A DNA stretch of 64,000 nt from a virus (IMGVR_UViG_3300042484_002853:1-64000); one strand, 5' to 3'. Shown: positions 49,449-56,210, counted from the first letter of the stretch. The notes: generated by a model from the sequence alone, not told the origin. Program-made: numbers and translations.

Positions 49449-49589
49449 ATGAAACTTAGATTATATGATTATTCTAAAGATTATTATCTTAGAAATGATA
49501 GTAATAATTGTATGTTTACTTTTACTATTAAACAATTTAATTCAGGAAATCTTGAATGGTTAAATACTATAACAATATTTGCAAGATGA
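49449..49589 (+). CDS. array J unit 1 micro-ORF
   Basis: 46 aa, MKLRLYDYSK start, LEWLNTITIFAR end. Confidence 0.75.
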   Translation: MKLRLYDYSKDYYLRNDSNNCMFTFTIKQFNSGNLEWLNTITIFAR

Positions 49590-49714
49590 AACTTGAAATT
49601 TCTTACGAACGTTTAACAAGCCAAAATTATTCTTTAATTAAGTTTGATTTATATGAATTAAAATTTAACATAGACGTTAAAGATTTTAATCAATTATTAA
49701 TATATGAAAGATGA
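49586..49714 (+). CDS. array J unit 2 micro-ORF
   Basis: 42 aa, MKLEISYERLTSQNYSLIKF start, ends NQLLIYER. Paralogue of unit 3. Confidence 0.78.
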   Translation: MKLEISYERLTSQNYSLIKFDLYELKFNIDVKDFNQLLIYER

Positions 49715-50172
49715 AAAATATAATACTTAATTCCAATTCAAAAATAACTGATTGTTCAGTTACAAGTCACCAAGGTGACTACGAAGTAACAATTTATTAC
49801 AATTATGTTCTAGATAACGAAACAGAAGTTAACAAAGGGCAACAATATTTCATTGGTACAAATATTATCTTAAAAGAAATCAATAAATATTTAAACAAAC
49901 GTCACAAACACCTAACTATCTTAACTGTTAATGAACCTTTACCAATTAATGAACCAGAAGAAGAAATAATAGGTACAACAGGACCGATTGTTGATTTGTT
50001 TAATAAAGAACTAACAGATGAAGAATGGAAAGCTATTGAGGTCGTGCATAATTTAAAGAATAGATTAAATCTTGGAATTAGATTTGACTGGTCTAAAAGC
50101 ATAGATGTACGTTCTGAAGAATGCTCACAAATTGTTGATGAATCTGTGTTTAACAATAGAATTAAAATATAA
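49711..50172 (+). CDS. hypothetical protein inside array J
   Basis: 153 aa, MKNIILNSNSKITDC start from the array junction. Beta-rich first half (YEVTIYYNYVLDNETEV), helical second half with EEWKAIEVVHNLKNRLN. Not recognised. It overlaps unit 2 by ATGA and ends 3 nt before unit 3. Confidence 0.6.
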   Translation: MKNIILNSNSKITDCSVTSHQGDYEVTIYYNYVLDNETEVNKGQQYFIGTNIILKEINKYLNKRHKHLTILTVNEPLPINEPEEEIIGTTGPIVDLFNKELTDEEWKAIEVVHNLKNRLNLGIRFDWSKSIDVRSEECSQIVDESVFNNRIKI

Positions 50173-50175
50173 AAG

Positions 50176-50304
50176 ATGAAACTTAAAATTTCTTATAACC
50201 GCTTAACAAGCCAAAATTATCATTTAATTAAGTTTAATTTAGATGAATTAGAATTTATCATAGATTTTAAATATTATAACCGATTATTAATATTTAGAAG
50301 ATGA
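50176..50304 (+). CDS. array J unit 3 micro-ORF
   Basis: 42 aa, MKLKISYNRLTSQNYHLIKF start, ends NRLLIFRR. Paralogue of unit 2. Confidence 0.78.
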   Translation: MKLKISYNRLTSQNYHLIKFNLDELEFIIDFKYYNRLLIFRR

Positions 50305-50432
50305 AACTTAAAATATACGATAAAACTAGTTGGTATCTTAAAAATACTGGAACTGCTACAACAGCTTATTGTTTATCTGAAATAATAGTTGATAAGTTTT
50401 TTTATAACAACATAGCTGTATTCAAAAGATGA
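50301..50432 (+). CDS. array J unit 4 micro-ORF
   Basis: 43 aa, MKLKIYDKTSWYLKN start, ends NNIAVFKR. Confidence 0.75.
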   Translation: MKLKIYDKTSWYLKNTGTATTAYCLSEIIVDKFFYNNIAVFKR

Positions 50433-50569
50433 AACTTAGAATTGATAATTTATCAACCTGGAATTGTAGGTTAACTAATTCACGAAGTACCAATAACAGT
50501 TATAATTTTAAAGAAGTTATAAAAGAAAAAGCTGAATTTATAAATTTAATTACTATCTTTGCAAGATGA
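50429..50569 (+). CDS. array J unit 5 micro-ORF
   Basis: 46 aa, MKLRIDNLSTWNCRL start, ends NLITIFAR. Confidence 0.75.
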   Translation: MKLRIDNLSTWNCRLTNSRSTNNSYNFKEVIKEKAEFINLITIFAR

Positions 50570-50700
50570 AATTACTAATACAAAATAAAATAGGAATTAT
50601 GTGTTTTAGAAATAATAGTAATCTTACCTGTTATAATATAACTGATATTGTAAATAATAAAATGTTGTTCTACTATCAATTAACTATATTTAGAAGATGA
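50566..50700 (+). CDS. array J unit 6 micro-ORF
   Basis: 44 aa, MKLLIQNKIGIMCF start, ends YQLTIFRR. Confidence 0.75.
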   Translation: MKLLIQNKIGIMCFRNNSNLTCYNITDIVNNKMLFYYQLTIFRR

Positions 50701-50831
50701 AACTCATAACATGTATGTTAAACAAACAATTGTATTTTAGATATTATACTGATGAGATAACTATATCTATTTCTGAAATAATTAAATATAAAAATATTTG
50801 GTCAAATAAATTATATGTATTCAAAAGATGA
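50697..50831 (+). CDS. array J unit 7 micro-ORF
   Basis: 44 aa, MKLITCMLNKQLYF start, ends NKLYVFKR. Confidence 0.75.
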   Translation: MKLITCMLNKQLYFRYYTDEITISISEIIKYKNIWSNKLYVFKR

Positions 50832-50953
50832 AATTAGTAATAATAAAATTAAAATACTATCCAAGTAGTTATAATTTCTATAGCATAGGTAAAATTAAAA
50901 CATTTAATAATTGTTTTAATAATACTGACGAACTAATAATTTGTAAAAGATGA
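50828..50953 (+). CDS. array J unit 8 micro-ORF
   Basis: 41 aa, MKLVIIKLKYYPSSYNF start, ends DELIICKR. Confidence 0.75.
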   Translation: MKLVIIKLKYYPSSYNFYSIGKIKTFNNCFNNTDELIICKR

Positions 50954-51102
50954 AATTAGATATAGTATATAAAACAGATTTAGGTTTTTGTTTTAATGTT
51001 GATGACAACATAATAGCATATATATTAATTAAAAGTGATTTTTATGATAAAACTTTTAAATTTATAAATTATAAAGATTCACTTAAAATATATGTAAGAT
51101 GA
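50950..51102 (+). CDS. array J unit 9 micro-ORF
   Basis: 50 aa, MKLDIVYKTDLGFCF start, ends DSLKIYVR. Confidence 0.75.
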   Translation: MKLDIVYKTDLGFCFNVDDNIIAYILIKSDFYDKTFKFINYKDSLKIYVR

Positions 51103-51254
51103 AATTAATAATAGAAAACTCATTAAGTTTAAATTTCAGATGTAACGAAAATATTCAAGAAAATAGTACAGTTGCTGAAATTTTAGTTCAAGGTTATAGT
51201 CTAAATGATAACTTAACAAATTACAAAAATTCACTTAGAATATATAAAAGATGA
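51099..51254 (+). CDS. array J unit 10 micro-ORF
   Basis: 51 aa, MKLIIENSLSLNFRC start, ILVQGYS in the middle, ends NSLRIYKR. Related to units 9 and 11. Confidence 0.77.
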   Translation: MKLIIENSLSLNFRCNENIQENSTVAEILVQGYSLNDNLTNYKNSLRIYKR

Positions 51255-51391
51255 AATTACAAATTAAATCTCGAAGACTTTTATTTGATATATTTGACAA
51301 CATGGTTACTCAGATATTAGTTAGAGGTTATAGTGAATATCCTTTTAAATTAATTAATATTACAAATTCACTTAGAACATACGGAAGATGA
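51251..51391 (+). CDS. array J unit 11 micro-ORF
   Basis: 46 aa, MKLQIKSRRLLFDIF start, ILVRGYS in the middle, ends NSLRTYGR. Confidence 0.77.
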   Translation: MKLQIKSRRLLFDIFDNMVTQILVRGYSEYPFKLINITNSLRTYGR

Positions 51392-51522
51392 AACTTAAAG
51401 TAGAACAACTTTGGAAACAAGGTATTACTAATTTCAAATATACTGATACTTATTGGTATTTAGTAAATCGAAACGGTACTTTAAATAAAAATAGAAACAT
51501 AATATTAATTTACGCAAGATGA
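51388..51522 (+). CDS. array J unit 12 micro-ORF
   Basis: 44 aa, MKLKVEQLWK start, FKYTDTYWYLVN in the middle, ends NIILIYAR. Confidence 0.75.
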   Translation: MKLKVEQLWKQGITNFKYTDTYWYLVNRNGTLNKNRNIILIYAR

Positions 51523-51644
51523 AACTTAAAATTGATAATAACGGCTATTACTTCCAATTCAGTGCTATTAGTAACCTTTTAGTAAATAATCGTAATATAG
51601 TTATTGAACGCTGGATTAACGAAATAACAATTTATATAATATGA
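51519..51644 (+). CDS. array J unit 13 micro-ORF
   Basis: 41 aa, MKLKIDNNGYYFQF start, RWINEITIYII end (no Arg). Confidence 0.75.
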   Translation: MKLKIDNNGYYFQFSAISNLLVNNRNIVIERWINEITIYII

Positions 51645-51775
51645 AACTAAACATTAAGAACCTAACTAATACTAGGTTTATTCATTCCAGAGTTTATAAT
51701 GCACTAACGATAAATGGTACCAGTGAAATATTTTACATTTTAGATGTAAATAAACTAAACATTTTTGCAACATAA
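51641..51775 (+). CDS. array J unit 14 micro-ORF
   Basis: 44 aa, MKLNIKNLTNTRFIH start, ends NKLNIFAT then TAA. Last unit of array J. Confidence 0.75.
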   Translation: MKLNIKNLTNTRFIHSRVYNALTINGTSEIFYILDVNKLNIFAT

Positions 51776-51783
51776 TTAGTTTA

Positions 51784-51807
51784 TTTGCGTTAAAGAAGTT
51801 ATATTTG
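51784..51807 (+). promoter_or_regulatory. possible promoter (variant)
   Basis: TTTGCGTT at 51784-51791 as in middle-type promoters, and TATATTTG at 51800-51807 as a host-type -7 box. Neither class matches fully. The 260-aa gene starts 26 nt later. Confidence 0.4.
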
Positions 51808-51832
51808 TAGAATCAATTAAATAATCAAGAAA

Positions 51833-52615
51833 ATGAACAAACCTTCCTCAAAAGCGACAGCAACGACAGTTAAAAAAGTTTCACAACCTAAAGTATCAAC
51901 AGATAACAAAGAACCTATTTTAGGTCCTTCAAAAAACAATCCACCTATTGGTCCAGATGATTTCATGGTTGAAGTAGTAGATAATAGAAAATCTATTAAA
52001 CCTGCAACTGTTATTTTAAGAATTAATTTAACACATAATGAACCAGGTAATTATCAAGGTTCATTGGTTGATGAAGGTAATTTTGCATTATTTTCAATAG
52101 GAACAACATTAGAAGAACTAAAACAAAACTTAGTTGGTTGTTTAGAAGATTATCTTGAAAATGAAGGTAAACTTAATGATAAATATAATTATCTTAAAAT
52201 TGAAGATATTGTGCTTGAGTACATAACTGAACAATTAGAACAAAAAACTATTGAACAAGTTCAAGAAGAAGAAATTGAAACTTTCAATAACTTAAATCCT
52301 GATGATGAAGTTTCTGAAGAACAAGAAACAACTACCACTAAACAATTTATACCTTTCGCTAGTCATAGTAATAATTTTGTTGACACCTCAAATCTAAATG
52401 AAACATATTTAATTGTTTCTGAAAGTAGAGCTGTAATGCAAAATGGTAGAGGTGGTGCTAAGTTTCAAATCGGTAATGACTTTAGCACAAGAATATTAAA
52501 ATCAGGTTATACTAGTTATAAAGAAGCTGCTGAATATTTAAATTCTAACATTAATTCAGAAGAATTTAAATACGAAGGTGATTTTAAAATAGTTAAGGTT
52601 TATAATCGTAAATAG
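51833..52615 (+). CDS. hypothetical protein
   Basis: 260 aa. Basic, low-complexity start (SSKATATTVKKVSQPKVS), a folded region about 45-140 with GNYQGSLVDEGNFALFSIG and TLEELKQNLVGCLEDYLENE, acidic linker, and a C-terminal region (YLIVSESRAVMQNGRGGAKF). No family recognised. Precedes the second tRNA-like element. Confidence 0.55.
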   Translation: MNKPSSKATATTVKKVSQPKVSTDNKEPILGPSKNNPPIGPDDFMVEVVDNRKSIKPATVILRINLTHNEPGNYQGSLVDEGNFALFSIGTTLEELKQNLVGCLEDYLENEGKLNDKYNYLKIEDIVLEYITEQLEQKTIEQVQEEEIETFNNLNPDDEVSEEQETTTTKQFIPFASHSNNFVDTSNLNETYLIVSESRAVMQNGRGGAKFQIGNDFSTRILKSGYTSYKEAAEYLNSNINSEEFKYEGDFKIVKVYNRK

Positions 52616-52626
52616 TTCTCACAGAT

Positions 52627-52712
52627 AACCTAGACATGCAATCTGTTCGACTCAGAAATAAACTAAGGTAGTGGCAGGAGTGGTCTTGTGGGTTCGACTC
52701 CACTCTAGGTTA
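52627..52712 (+). tRNA. tRNA-like element, not canonical
   Basis: AACCTAGA (about 52629) pairs perfectly with TCTAGGTT (about 52712) as an acceptor-like stem. GTGGGTTCGACTCCAC just inside has a T-arm look, and CAGGA/TCTTG can pair. A second GTTCGACTC occurs near 52646. A standard cloverleaf with a 7-nt anticodon loop could not be drawn, so the call is uncertain. Confidence 0.3.
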
Positions 52713-52733
52713 TTATTTAAAAATCAAATAAAT

Positions 52734-52925
52734 ATGACAGAAATTCCTAAAGGCTGGTTTGTTTCAGAAGCTGGTCAAAATCCACTACACATGCTTTGGT
52801 ATGTGGTACTTATGAACTTTGAAGATATCACAAATAATGTTGAACAACCAAGGTATCATTTTGTAGAAGAATCTGATTCTTTTGAAGAAGCACTTAAACA
52901 AACCATTAAATTAATAAAAGAATAA
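52734..52925 (+). CDS. small hypothetical protein
   Basis: 63 aa, MTEIPKGWFVSEAGQNPLHM start. A longer in-frame start at 52671 would run through the tRNA-like element, so the later ATG is chosen. Helical, acidic C-terminus (SFEEALKQTIKLIKE). Not recognised. Ends 2 nt before gcvH. Confidence 0.55.
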   Translation: MTEIPKGWFVSEAGQNPLHMLWYVVLMNFEDITNNVEQPRYHFVEESDSFEEALKQTIKLIKE

Positions 52926-52927
52926 CC

Positions 52928-53311
52928 ATGATAATTCCAGAAAACCTATTATATTCAAAAGAGCATGAGTTTGTTTATTTTGATACAGATAACACAGCAA
53001 CAATCGGTATTACTAGTTTTGCTTCAAAAGAACTTGGTGATATTGTGTTTGTTGAAATTGAAAAACCTTTAAACCAATTGATTCAAGCAAACGAACAATT
53101 CGGTATTGTGGAAGCAGTTAAAACAGTTTCTGATTTATTCTTACCTATTTCAGGTGTAATTATTGAGATTAACCAAAATATATTGGATAATCCTAGTTTA
53201 ATTAATGAAAATCCTTACGAGAACTGGATTGTTAAAGTTAAATTGGTTGATAATAACAGAGAAGGTTTGTTAACAGCTGGTGAATATAAAAAATTAATTG
53301 GATTAGTTTAA
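52928..53311 (+). CDS. gcvH: glycine cleavage system H-protein homologue
   Basis: 127 aa, full length for GcvH. LLYSKEHEFVYFDTDNTATI, GITSFASKELGDIVFVE, then FGIVEAVKTVSDLFLPISG with the lipoyl-accepting Lys at K65, then NPSLINENPYENWIVKVK, all in family order. In bacteria the lipoylated H-protein shuttles the aminomethyl group between the P, T and L proteins. None of those partners is in this window. It sits in an operon of small unknown genes. Confidence 0.9.
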   Translation: MIIPENLLYSKEHEFVYFDTDNTATIGITSFASKELGDIVFVEIEKPLNQLIQANEQFGIVEAVKTVSDLFLPISGVIIEINQNILDNPSLINENPYENWIVKVKLVDNNREGLLTAGEYKKLIGLV

Positions 53312-53312
53312 T

Positions 53313-53489
53313 ATGGAAAATTCTAAATCAGAAGTAACATTAACAATAGAAGATGTTAATAGACTTGTGGAATCTTTCTTACTTAAAGAAGGTTTTGTAC
53401 CAAAAGAAAAAGTTTATTTTCATGTTAAAAATTTTGGTTTTGGACCAGGTGTTGAATGTTATAAAGTTCAAGTTGAATATAAGAAATAA
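53313..53489 (+). CDS. small hypothetical protein, paralogue of the next gene
   Basis: 58 aa, MENSKSEVTLTIEDVNRLVE start, FVPKEKVYFHVKNFGFG, ends VQVEYKK. It resembles the 67-aa gene downstream (ITLSVDEVNKIILNHLYETG), suggesting a duplication. Starts 1 nt after the gcvH stop. Confidence 0.55.
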   Translation: MENSKSEVTLTIEDVNRLVESFLLKEGFVPKEKVYFHVKNFGFGPGVECYKVQVEYKK

Positions 53490-53491
53490 TA

Positions 53492-53695
53492 ATGCAAGTA
53501 ACTAAATCTCAAATAATAACTTTATCAGTTGATGAGGTTAATAAAATAATTTTAAATCATTTATATGAAACAGGTTTGGATAACTTACCAGAATTTGTTA
53601 TATTTGACATCGAAATTGATAATGATGAATACAGTGGACCAACAGCTTTTCTTAAAGAAGTAAAAATTGTAACAGAAACTAAAACAAAAAGTTAA
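53492..53695 (+). CDS. small hypothetical protein
   Basis: 67 aa, MQVTKSQIITLSVDEVNK start, LPEFVIFDIEID, ends KEVKIVTET then KTKS. Paralogue of the preceding 58-aa protein. Function unknown. Confidence 0.55.
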   Translation: MQVTKSQIITLSVDEVNKIILNHLYETGLDNLPEFVIFDIEIDNDEYSGPTAFLKEVKIVTETKTKS

Positions 53696-53698
53696 AAT

Positions 53699-54187
53699 AT
53701 GCTAAGAATTTTCAGATATATCAAAAGTTTGTTTTCTAATAATAAGAAAGAAACTATTATCACTCCTGCTAAGGAACAAAAACCGACTAAATATGTTGCT
53801 AGAGTTGTTCCTAACGAAACACAAGACATTGCTTTACATAGAAATATACCTTTTGTAACGGAATTAGCAAGGCAACAAACCAAAACAGATGATAATTACA
53901 ATCATTCAGTAAGTTCAATTATAAACCAATCTGATTCAGATATATTGAATAATTATTGGTTAAATACTGATGATAACAAACCAAAACATAATCATTGTGA
54001 TGATTATAGCAGAACAACAAATCATGATGTAGAATATTCAAGACATAATAATCACGATTATAGTCCATCACATTCTGATAGTAATCATTTTCATCACGAT
54101 TACTCACCAAGTCATGATTCTGGTAGTTCTTATCAAAGTGATAGTAGTTCTTACGATAGTGGTTCAAGTGGTAGTAGTGATTGGTAA
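53699..54187 (+). CDS. Ser/His/Asp-rich protein
   Basis: 162 aa. N-terminal 75 residues are ordinary (LRIFRYIKSLFSNNKKETII), and the last 85 are low-complexity His, Ser, Asp and Tyr (DYSPSHSDSNHFHHDYSPSH, then SGSSYQSDSSS). His-rich tails can bind metal. Composition unlike neighbours. Similar Ser-rich tails are common in short Bacteroidota membrane-associated proteins, but no helix is clear here. Confidence 0.6.
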   Translation: MLRIFRYIKSLFSNNKKETIITPAKEQKPTKYVARVVPNETQDIALHRNIPFVTELARQQTKTDDNYNHSVSSIINQSDSDILNNYWLNTDDNKPKHNHCDDYSRTTNHDVEYSRHNNHDYSPSHSDSNHFHHDYSPSHDSGSSYQSDSSSYDSGSSGSSDW

Positions 54188-54227
54188 ATTACAAATACTA
54201 AACTAATTTAACACAAACCTTTTTATA

Positions 54228-54268
54228 GGTTCTACAGCCGATAAATATACTTTATAGGTCGTAGAGCC
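54228..54268 (+). other. long imperfect hairpin in intergenic leader
   Basis: GGTTCTACAGCC (54228-54239) pairs with GGTCGTAGAGCC (54257-54268) over 12 positions with one mismatch and two wobbles, loop of 17 nt. No T-run follows, so it is not an ordinary terminator. It precedes the 122-aa gene by 29 nt. Confidence 0.45.
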
Positions 54269-54297
54269 TATATTTAACAAGATAAAACAACTAACCC

Positions 54298-54666
54298 ATG
54301 AAGAATATCAAGCAAATTGAATCAAGAATCAAAACTATAGTTACAGTTTTATACGAACTTAACAAAACATTCCCAAAGAACCCATTAATTAATCAATTAG
54401 ACGAACATATAAACTTTTTGATGGATGATATTGCTGACGGGTTATCGTTCAACAGAAGCGATGAAACATCACCAAAACACAAAGTTTCTGATGAAGTTAA
54501 ACTAAAGATAGCAACAAAAGCTAAGTTACATATTTTAACAGAAGTTAGAAAAGATTTGGAGTATCAATTAGCAAATAGGTGCAACTTAGAAAACCAAAAA
54601 GAAACTGTTCAACAATCAATTAAATATGTTGATAGAAAATTAGGTTACTATAAGAAAAATGTTTAG
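54298..54666 (+). CDS. hypothetical helical protein
   Basis: 122 aa, mostly helical and charged (IESRIKTIVTVLYELNKTFP, EVRKDLEYQLANRCNLENQK). Not recognised. It ends 6 nt before array K. Confidence 0.55.
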   Translation: MKNIKQIESRIKTIVTVLYELNKTFPKNPLINQLDEHINFLMDDIADGLSFNRSDETSPKHKVSDEVKLKIATKAKLHILTEVRKDLEYQLANRCNLENQKETVQQSIKYVDRKLGYYKKNV

Positions 54667-54672
54667 TTATAT

Positions 54673-54783
54673 ATGAGAGTTTATGTATGGAATTGGACCA
54701 ATTATAAATTTGATTTACATAATTTATATTCAGATATTAAATCTGAATTATTTAATGAATTATTAATTTATAAAAGAAGATGA
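54673..54783 (+). CDS. array K unit 1 micro-ORF
   Basis: 36 aa, MRVYVWNWTNYKFDL start, ends NELLIYKRR. Among the shortest intact units. Confidence 0.72.
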   Translation: MRVYVWNWTNYKFDLHNLYSDIKSELFNELLIYKRR

Positions 54784-54893
54784 AACTTGACATAAATAAT
54801 TATAGTGTAAATTTACAATCATTTGAAATATTTGATTTAGATATGTTAACTGAAATGGAATATTTTAATTGTTTAATCTTATACGCAAGATGA
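54780..54893 (+). CDS. array K unit 2 micro-ORF
   Basis: 37 aa, MKLDINNYSVNL start, ends NCLILYAR. Confidence 0.75.
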   Translation: MKLDINNYSVNLQSFEIFDLDMLTEMEYFNCLILYAR

Positions 54894-55039
54894 AACTTAA
54901 AATACATAATATTGGTTTTCATGTTGATGATGAATCAGGCGGACTTCTTTTTATTCGAGAAAAATTCACGAATAGATATTTTTATATCCCAAAAAGAATG
55001 AAAAATATTATTAACAAACTAAATGTTTTTGAAAGATGA
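54890..55039 (+). CDS. array K unit 3 micro-ORF
   Basis: 49 aa, MKLKIHNIGFHV start, ends NKLNVFER. Confidence 0.75.
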   Translation: MKLKIHNIGFHVDDESGGLLFIREKFTNRYFYIPKRMKNIINKLNVFER

Positions 55040-55218
55040 AACTTAAGATATACAATACTAGATATATTGATTCAACAGATGAAATAGTATTATTTACTGA
55101 ATTCCAATACGATAAATTGATATCAGTAAGTTATAGAACCAATAATATTTTTATATTTAAACGTAAACAAAATAAAAAAATAAGTTTATTGCAAAAAATA
55201 TTAAAATATATTTTCTAA
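55036..55218 (+). CDS. array K unit 4 micro-ORF
   Basis: 60 aa, MKLKIYNTRY start. NNIFIFKR is followed by a 17-residue basic extension (KQNKKISLLQKILKYIF) instead of a stop. Confidence 0.72.
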   Translation: MKLKIYNTRYIDSTDEIVLFTEFQYDKLISVSYRTNNIFIFKRKQNKKISLLQKILKYIF

Positions 55219-55223
55219 ATCAA

Positions 55224-55262
55224 CAAAAAACCTCTACATTAAATTTGCAGAGGTTTTATTTT
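55224..55262. terminator. bidirectional terminator after array K
   Basis: AAAAACCTCTACA ... TGCAGAGGTTTTATTTTTT hairpin facing the reverse operon that ends at 55263. Confidence 0.78.
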
Positions 55263-55430
55263 TTATTCTTCATCAAACCTATCCTTGTATTTAGGTTTCT
55301 TATGATGATTCATTGTCTGAACCTTGGTAGTAAATCTACTATCTAAACCTGTATCCCTGATTAACAAATCACGTTTAATCTTTCCGTAATTTATAACAGA
55401 TTCTTTTGTTTTTCTATTTTGCTTTGCCAT
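55263..55430 (-). CDS. small basic protein
   Basis: 55 aa, MAKQNRKTKESVINYGKIKR start, very Lys/Arg-rich, ends KYKDRFDEE. Overlaps the upstream 109-aa gene by 17 nt. Basic enough to bind nucleic acid; not recognised. Confidence 0.55.
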   Translation of the reverse strand: MAKQNRKTKESVINYGKIKRDLLIRDTGLDSRFTTKVQTMNHHKKPKYKDRFDEE

Positions 55431-55743
55431 TATTTCTAAGTGATAATTCGTCTTTAACTATTTTAAGTCTTAATTTATAATCTTTTATCCAAATTAAACT
55501 AGTTTTAATCTGTCTGGTAAATAAATCAATAAATTCTTTAATTGAAACATAACGTTTGGATTGAATATCTTTTGTTTTTAACCAAACTTTTTGCAAGTCA
55601 ACATAAGAAAAATTTCTTTTTCTAATAGATTCTTCAACTGTACGATAAGCTAAATTATGTTTATACTTGTAATATGTGAACTCATCATATAGTTCATCAT
55701 TACTTAATTGTTTTATATATAATTTGAAATTTTCAATATTCAT
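55414..55743 (-). CDS. hypothetical protein
   Basis: 109 aa, helical and basic (LYDEFTYYKYKHNLAYRTVE). Not recognised. Middle gene of a reverse operon behind the promoter at 56187. Confidence 0.55.
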   Translation of the reverse strand: MNIENFKLYIKQLSNDELYDEFTYYKYKHNLAYRTVEESIRKRNFSYVDLQKVWLKTKDIQSKRYVSIKEFIDLFTRQIKTSLIWIKDYKLRLKIVKDELSLRNNGKAK

Positions 55744-55756
55744 CTTTTATTTAATT

Positions 55757-56150
55757 TTAATTGTTTAAGATATATTTAGCTAATTTTAACTTGGATGTTT
55801 TGTTTATTTTTTTAATAATAGGTTCATTACCTACAAAACAAATTTCAACATCTTTAAAACCTGATAAGTTAATCGGTTCATTGAAATGACCTATTAAAAT
55901 AAGTTTATCTTTTTTATTAAAATCTTTTTTAATTAATTTCAATCCTTCATTTAAATTAATTTTTTTTTTGAGGATGATTTTTATTATAATAAGAAAATAT
56001 TTTAATATTATCACTAACGGTATATAGAAATACATTATTAACTACATCCATATTTTCAGTATTATAACGGTATTTACGAATTTCACATAATTTAGTTATA
56101 AATTCTTCTGAATTATCTATTTTACAATCAACAGAGAATATTACATTCAT
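55757..56150 (-). CDS. hypothetical protein split across two frames at an A10 tract
   Basis: Two overlapping frames: 64 aa from 56150 (MNVIFSVDCKIDNSEEF to YNKNHPQKKN, stop 55956) and a frame continuing INLNEGLKLIKKDFNKKDK to 55757. Both meet at ten A residues on the coding strand (T10 at 55960-55969). Joining them gives one protein of about 130 aa with consistent composition. The 92-aa frame read alone would start MYFYIPLVIIL and look like an unrelated membrane helix. Slippage on A10 or an indel can explain it. Confidence 0.5.
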
Positions 56151-56186
56151 TTTTATTTAATTTTAATTGTTTAACATATTATCTTT

Positions 56187-56210
56187 AACGCAAACAAAAT
56201 AATAAGGTTA
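56187..56210 (-). promoter_or_regulatory. middle-type promoter
   Basis: Minus-strand TAACCTTATTATTTTGTTTG then CGTTAA, upstream of the split gene. Confidence 0.55.

Larger units (their letters stand above)
49449..51775 (+). other. micro-ORF array J (14 units plus a 153-aa gene)
   Basis: Two units, a 153-aa gene, then twelve units. Units 2 and 3, which flank the 153-aa gene, are paralogues (29 of 42 identical), so the gene may have been inserted between copies of a duplication. Units 10 and 11 share ILV(Q/R)GYS and NSLR. Nearly all junctions are ATGA. The last unit ends TAA. Confidence 0.87.
54673..55218 (+). other. micro-ORF array K (4 units)
   Basis: Three ATGA junctions (54780, 54890, 55036), starting 6 nt after the 122-aa gene and ending at a bidirectional terminator. 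Confidence 0.8.

Noticed and set aside
600-55218. Reading the micro-ORF arrays as a CRISPR or other repeat-spacer array
   Set aside because: Only about 20 nt recur at variable spacing (about 110-190 nt), the repeat codes for a stop-start junction, and interiors keep open frames with synonymous changes, so it is a gene array.
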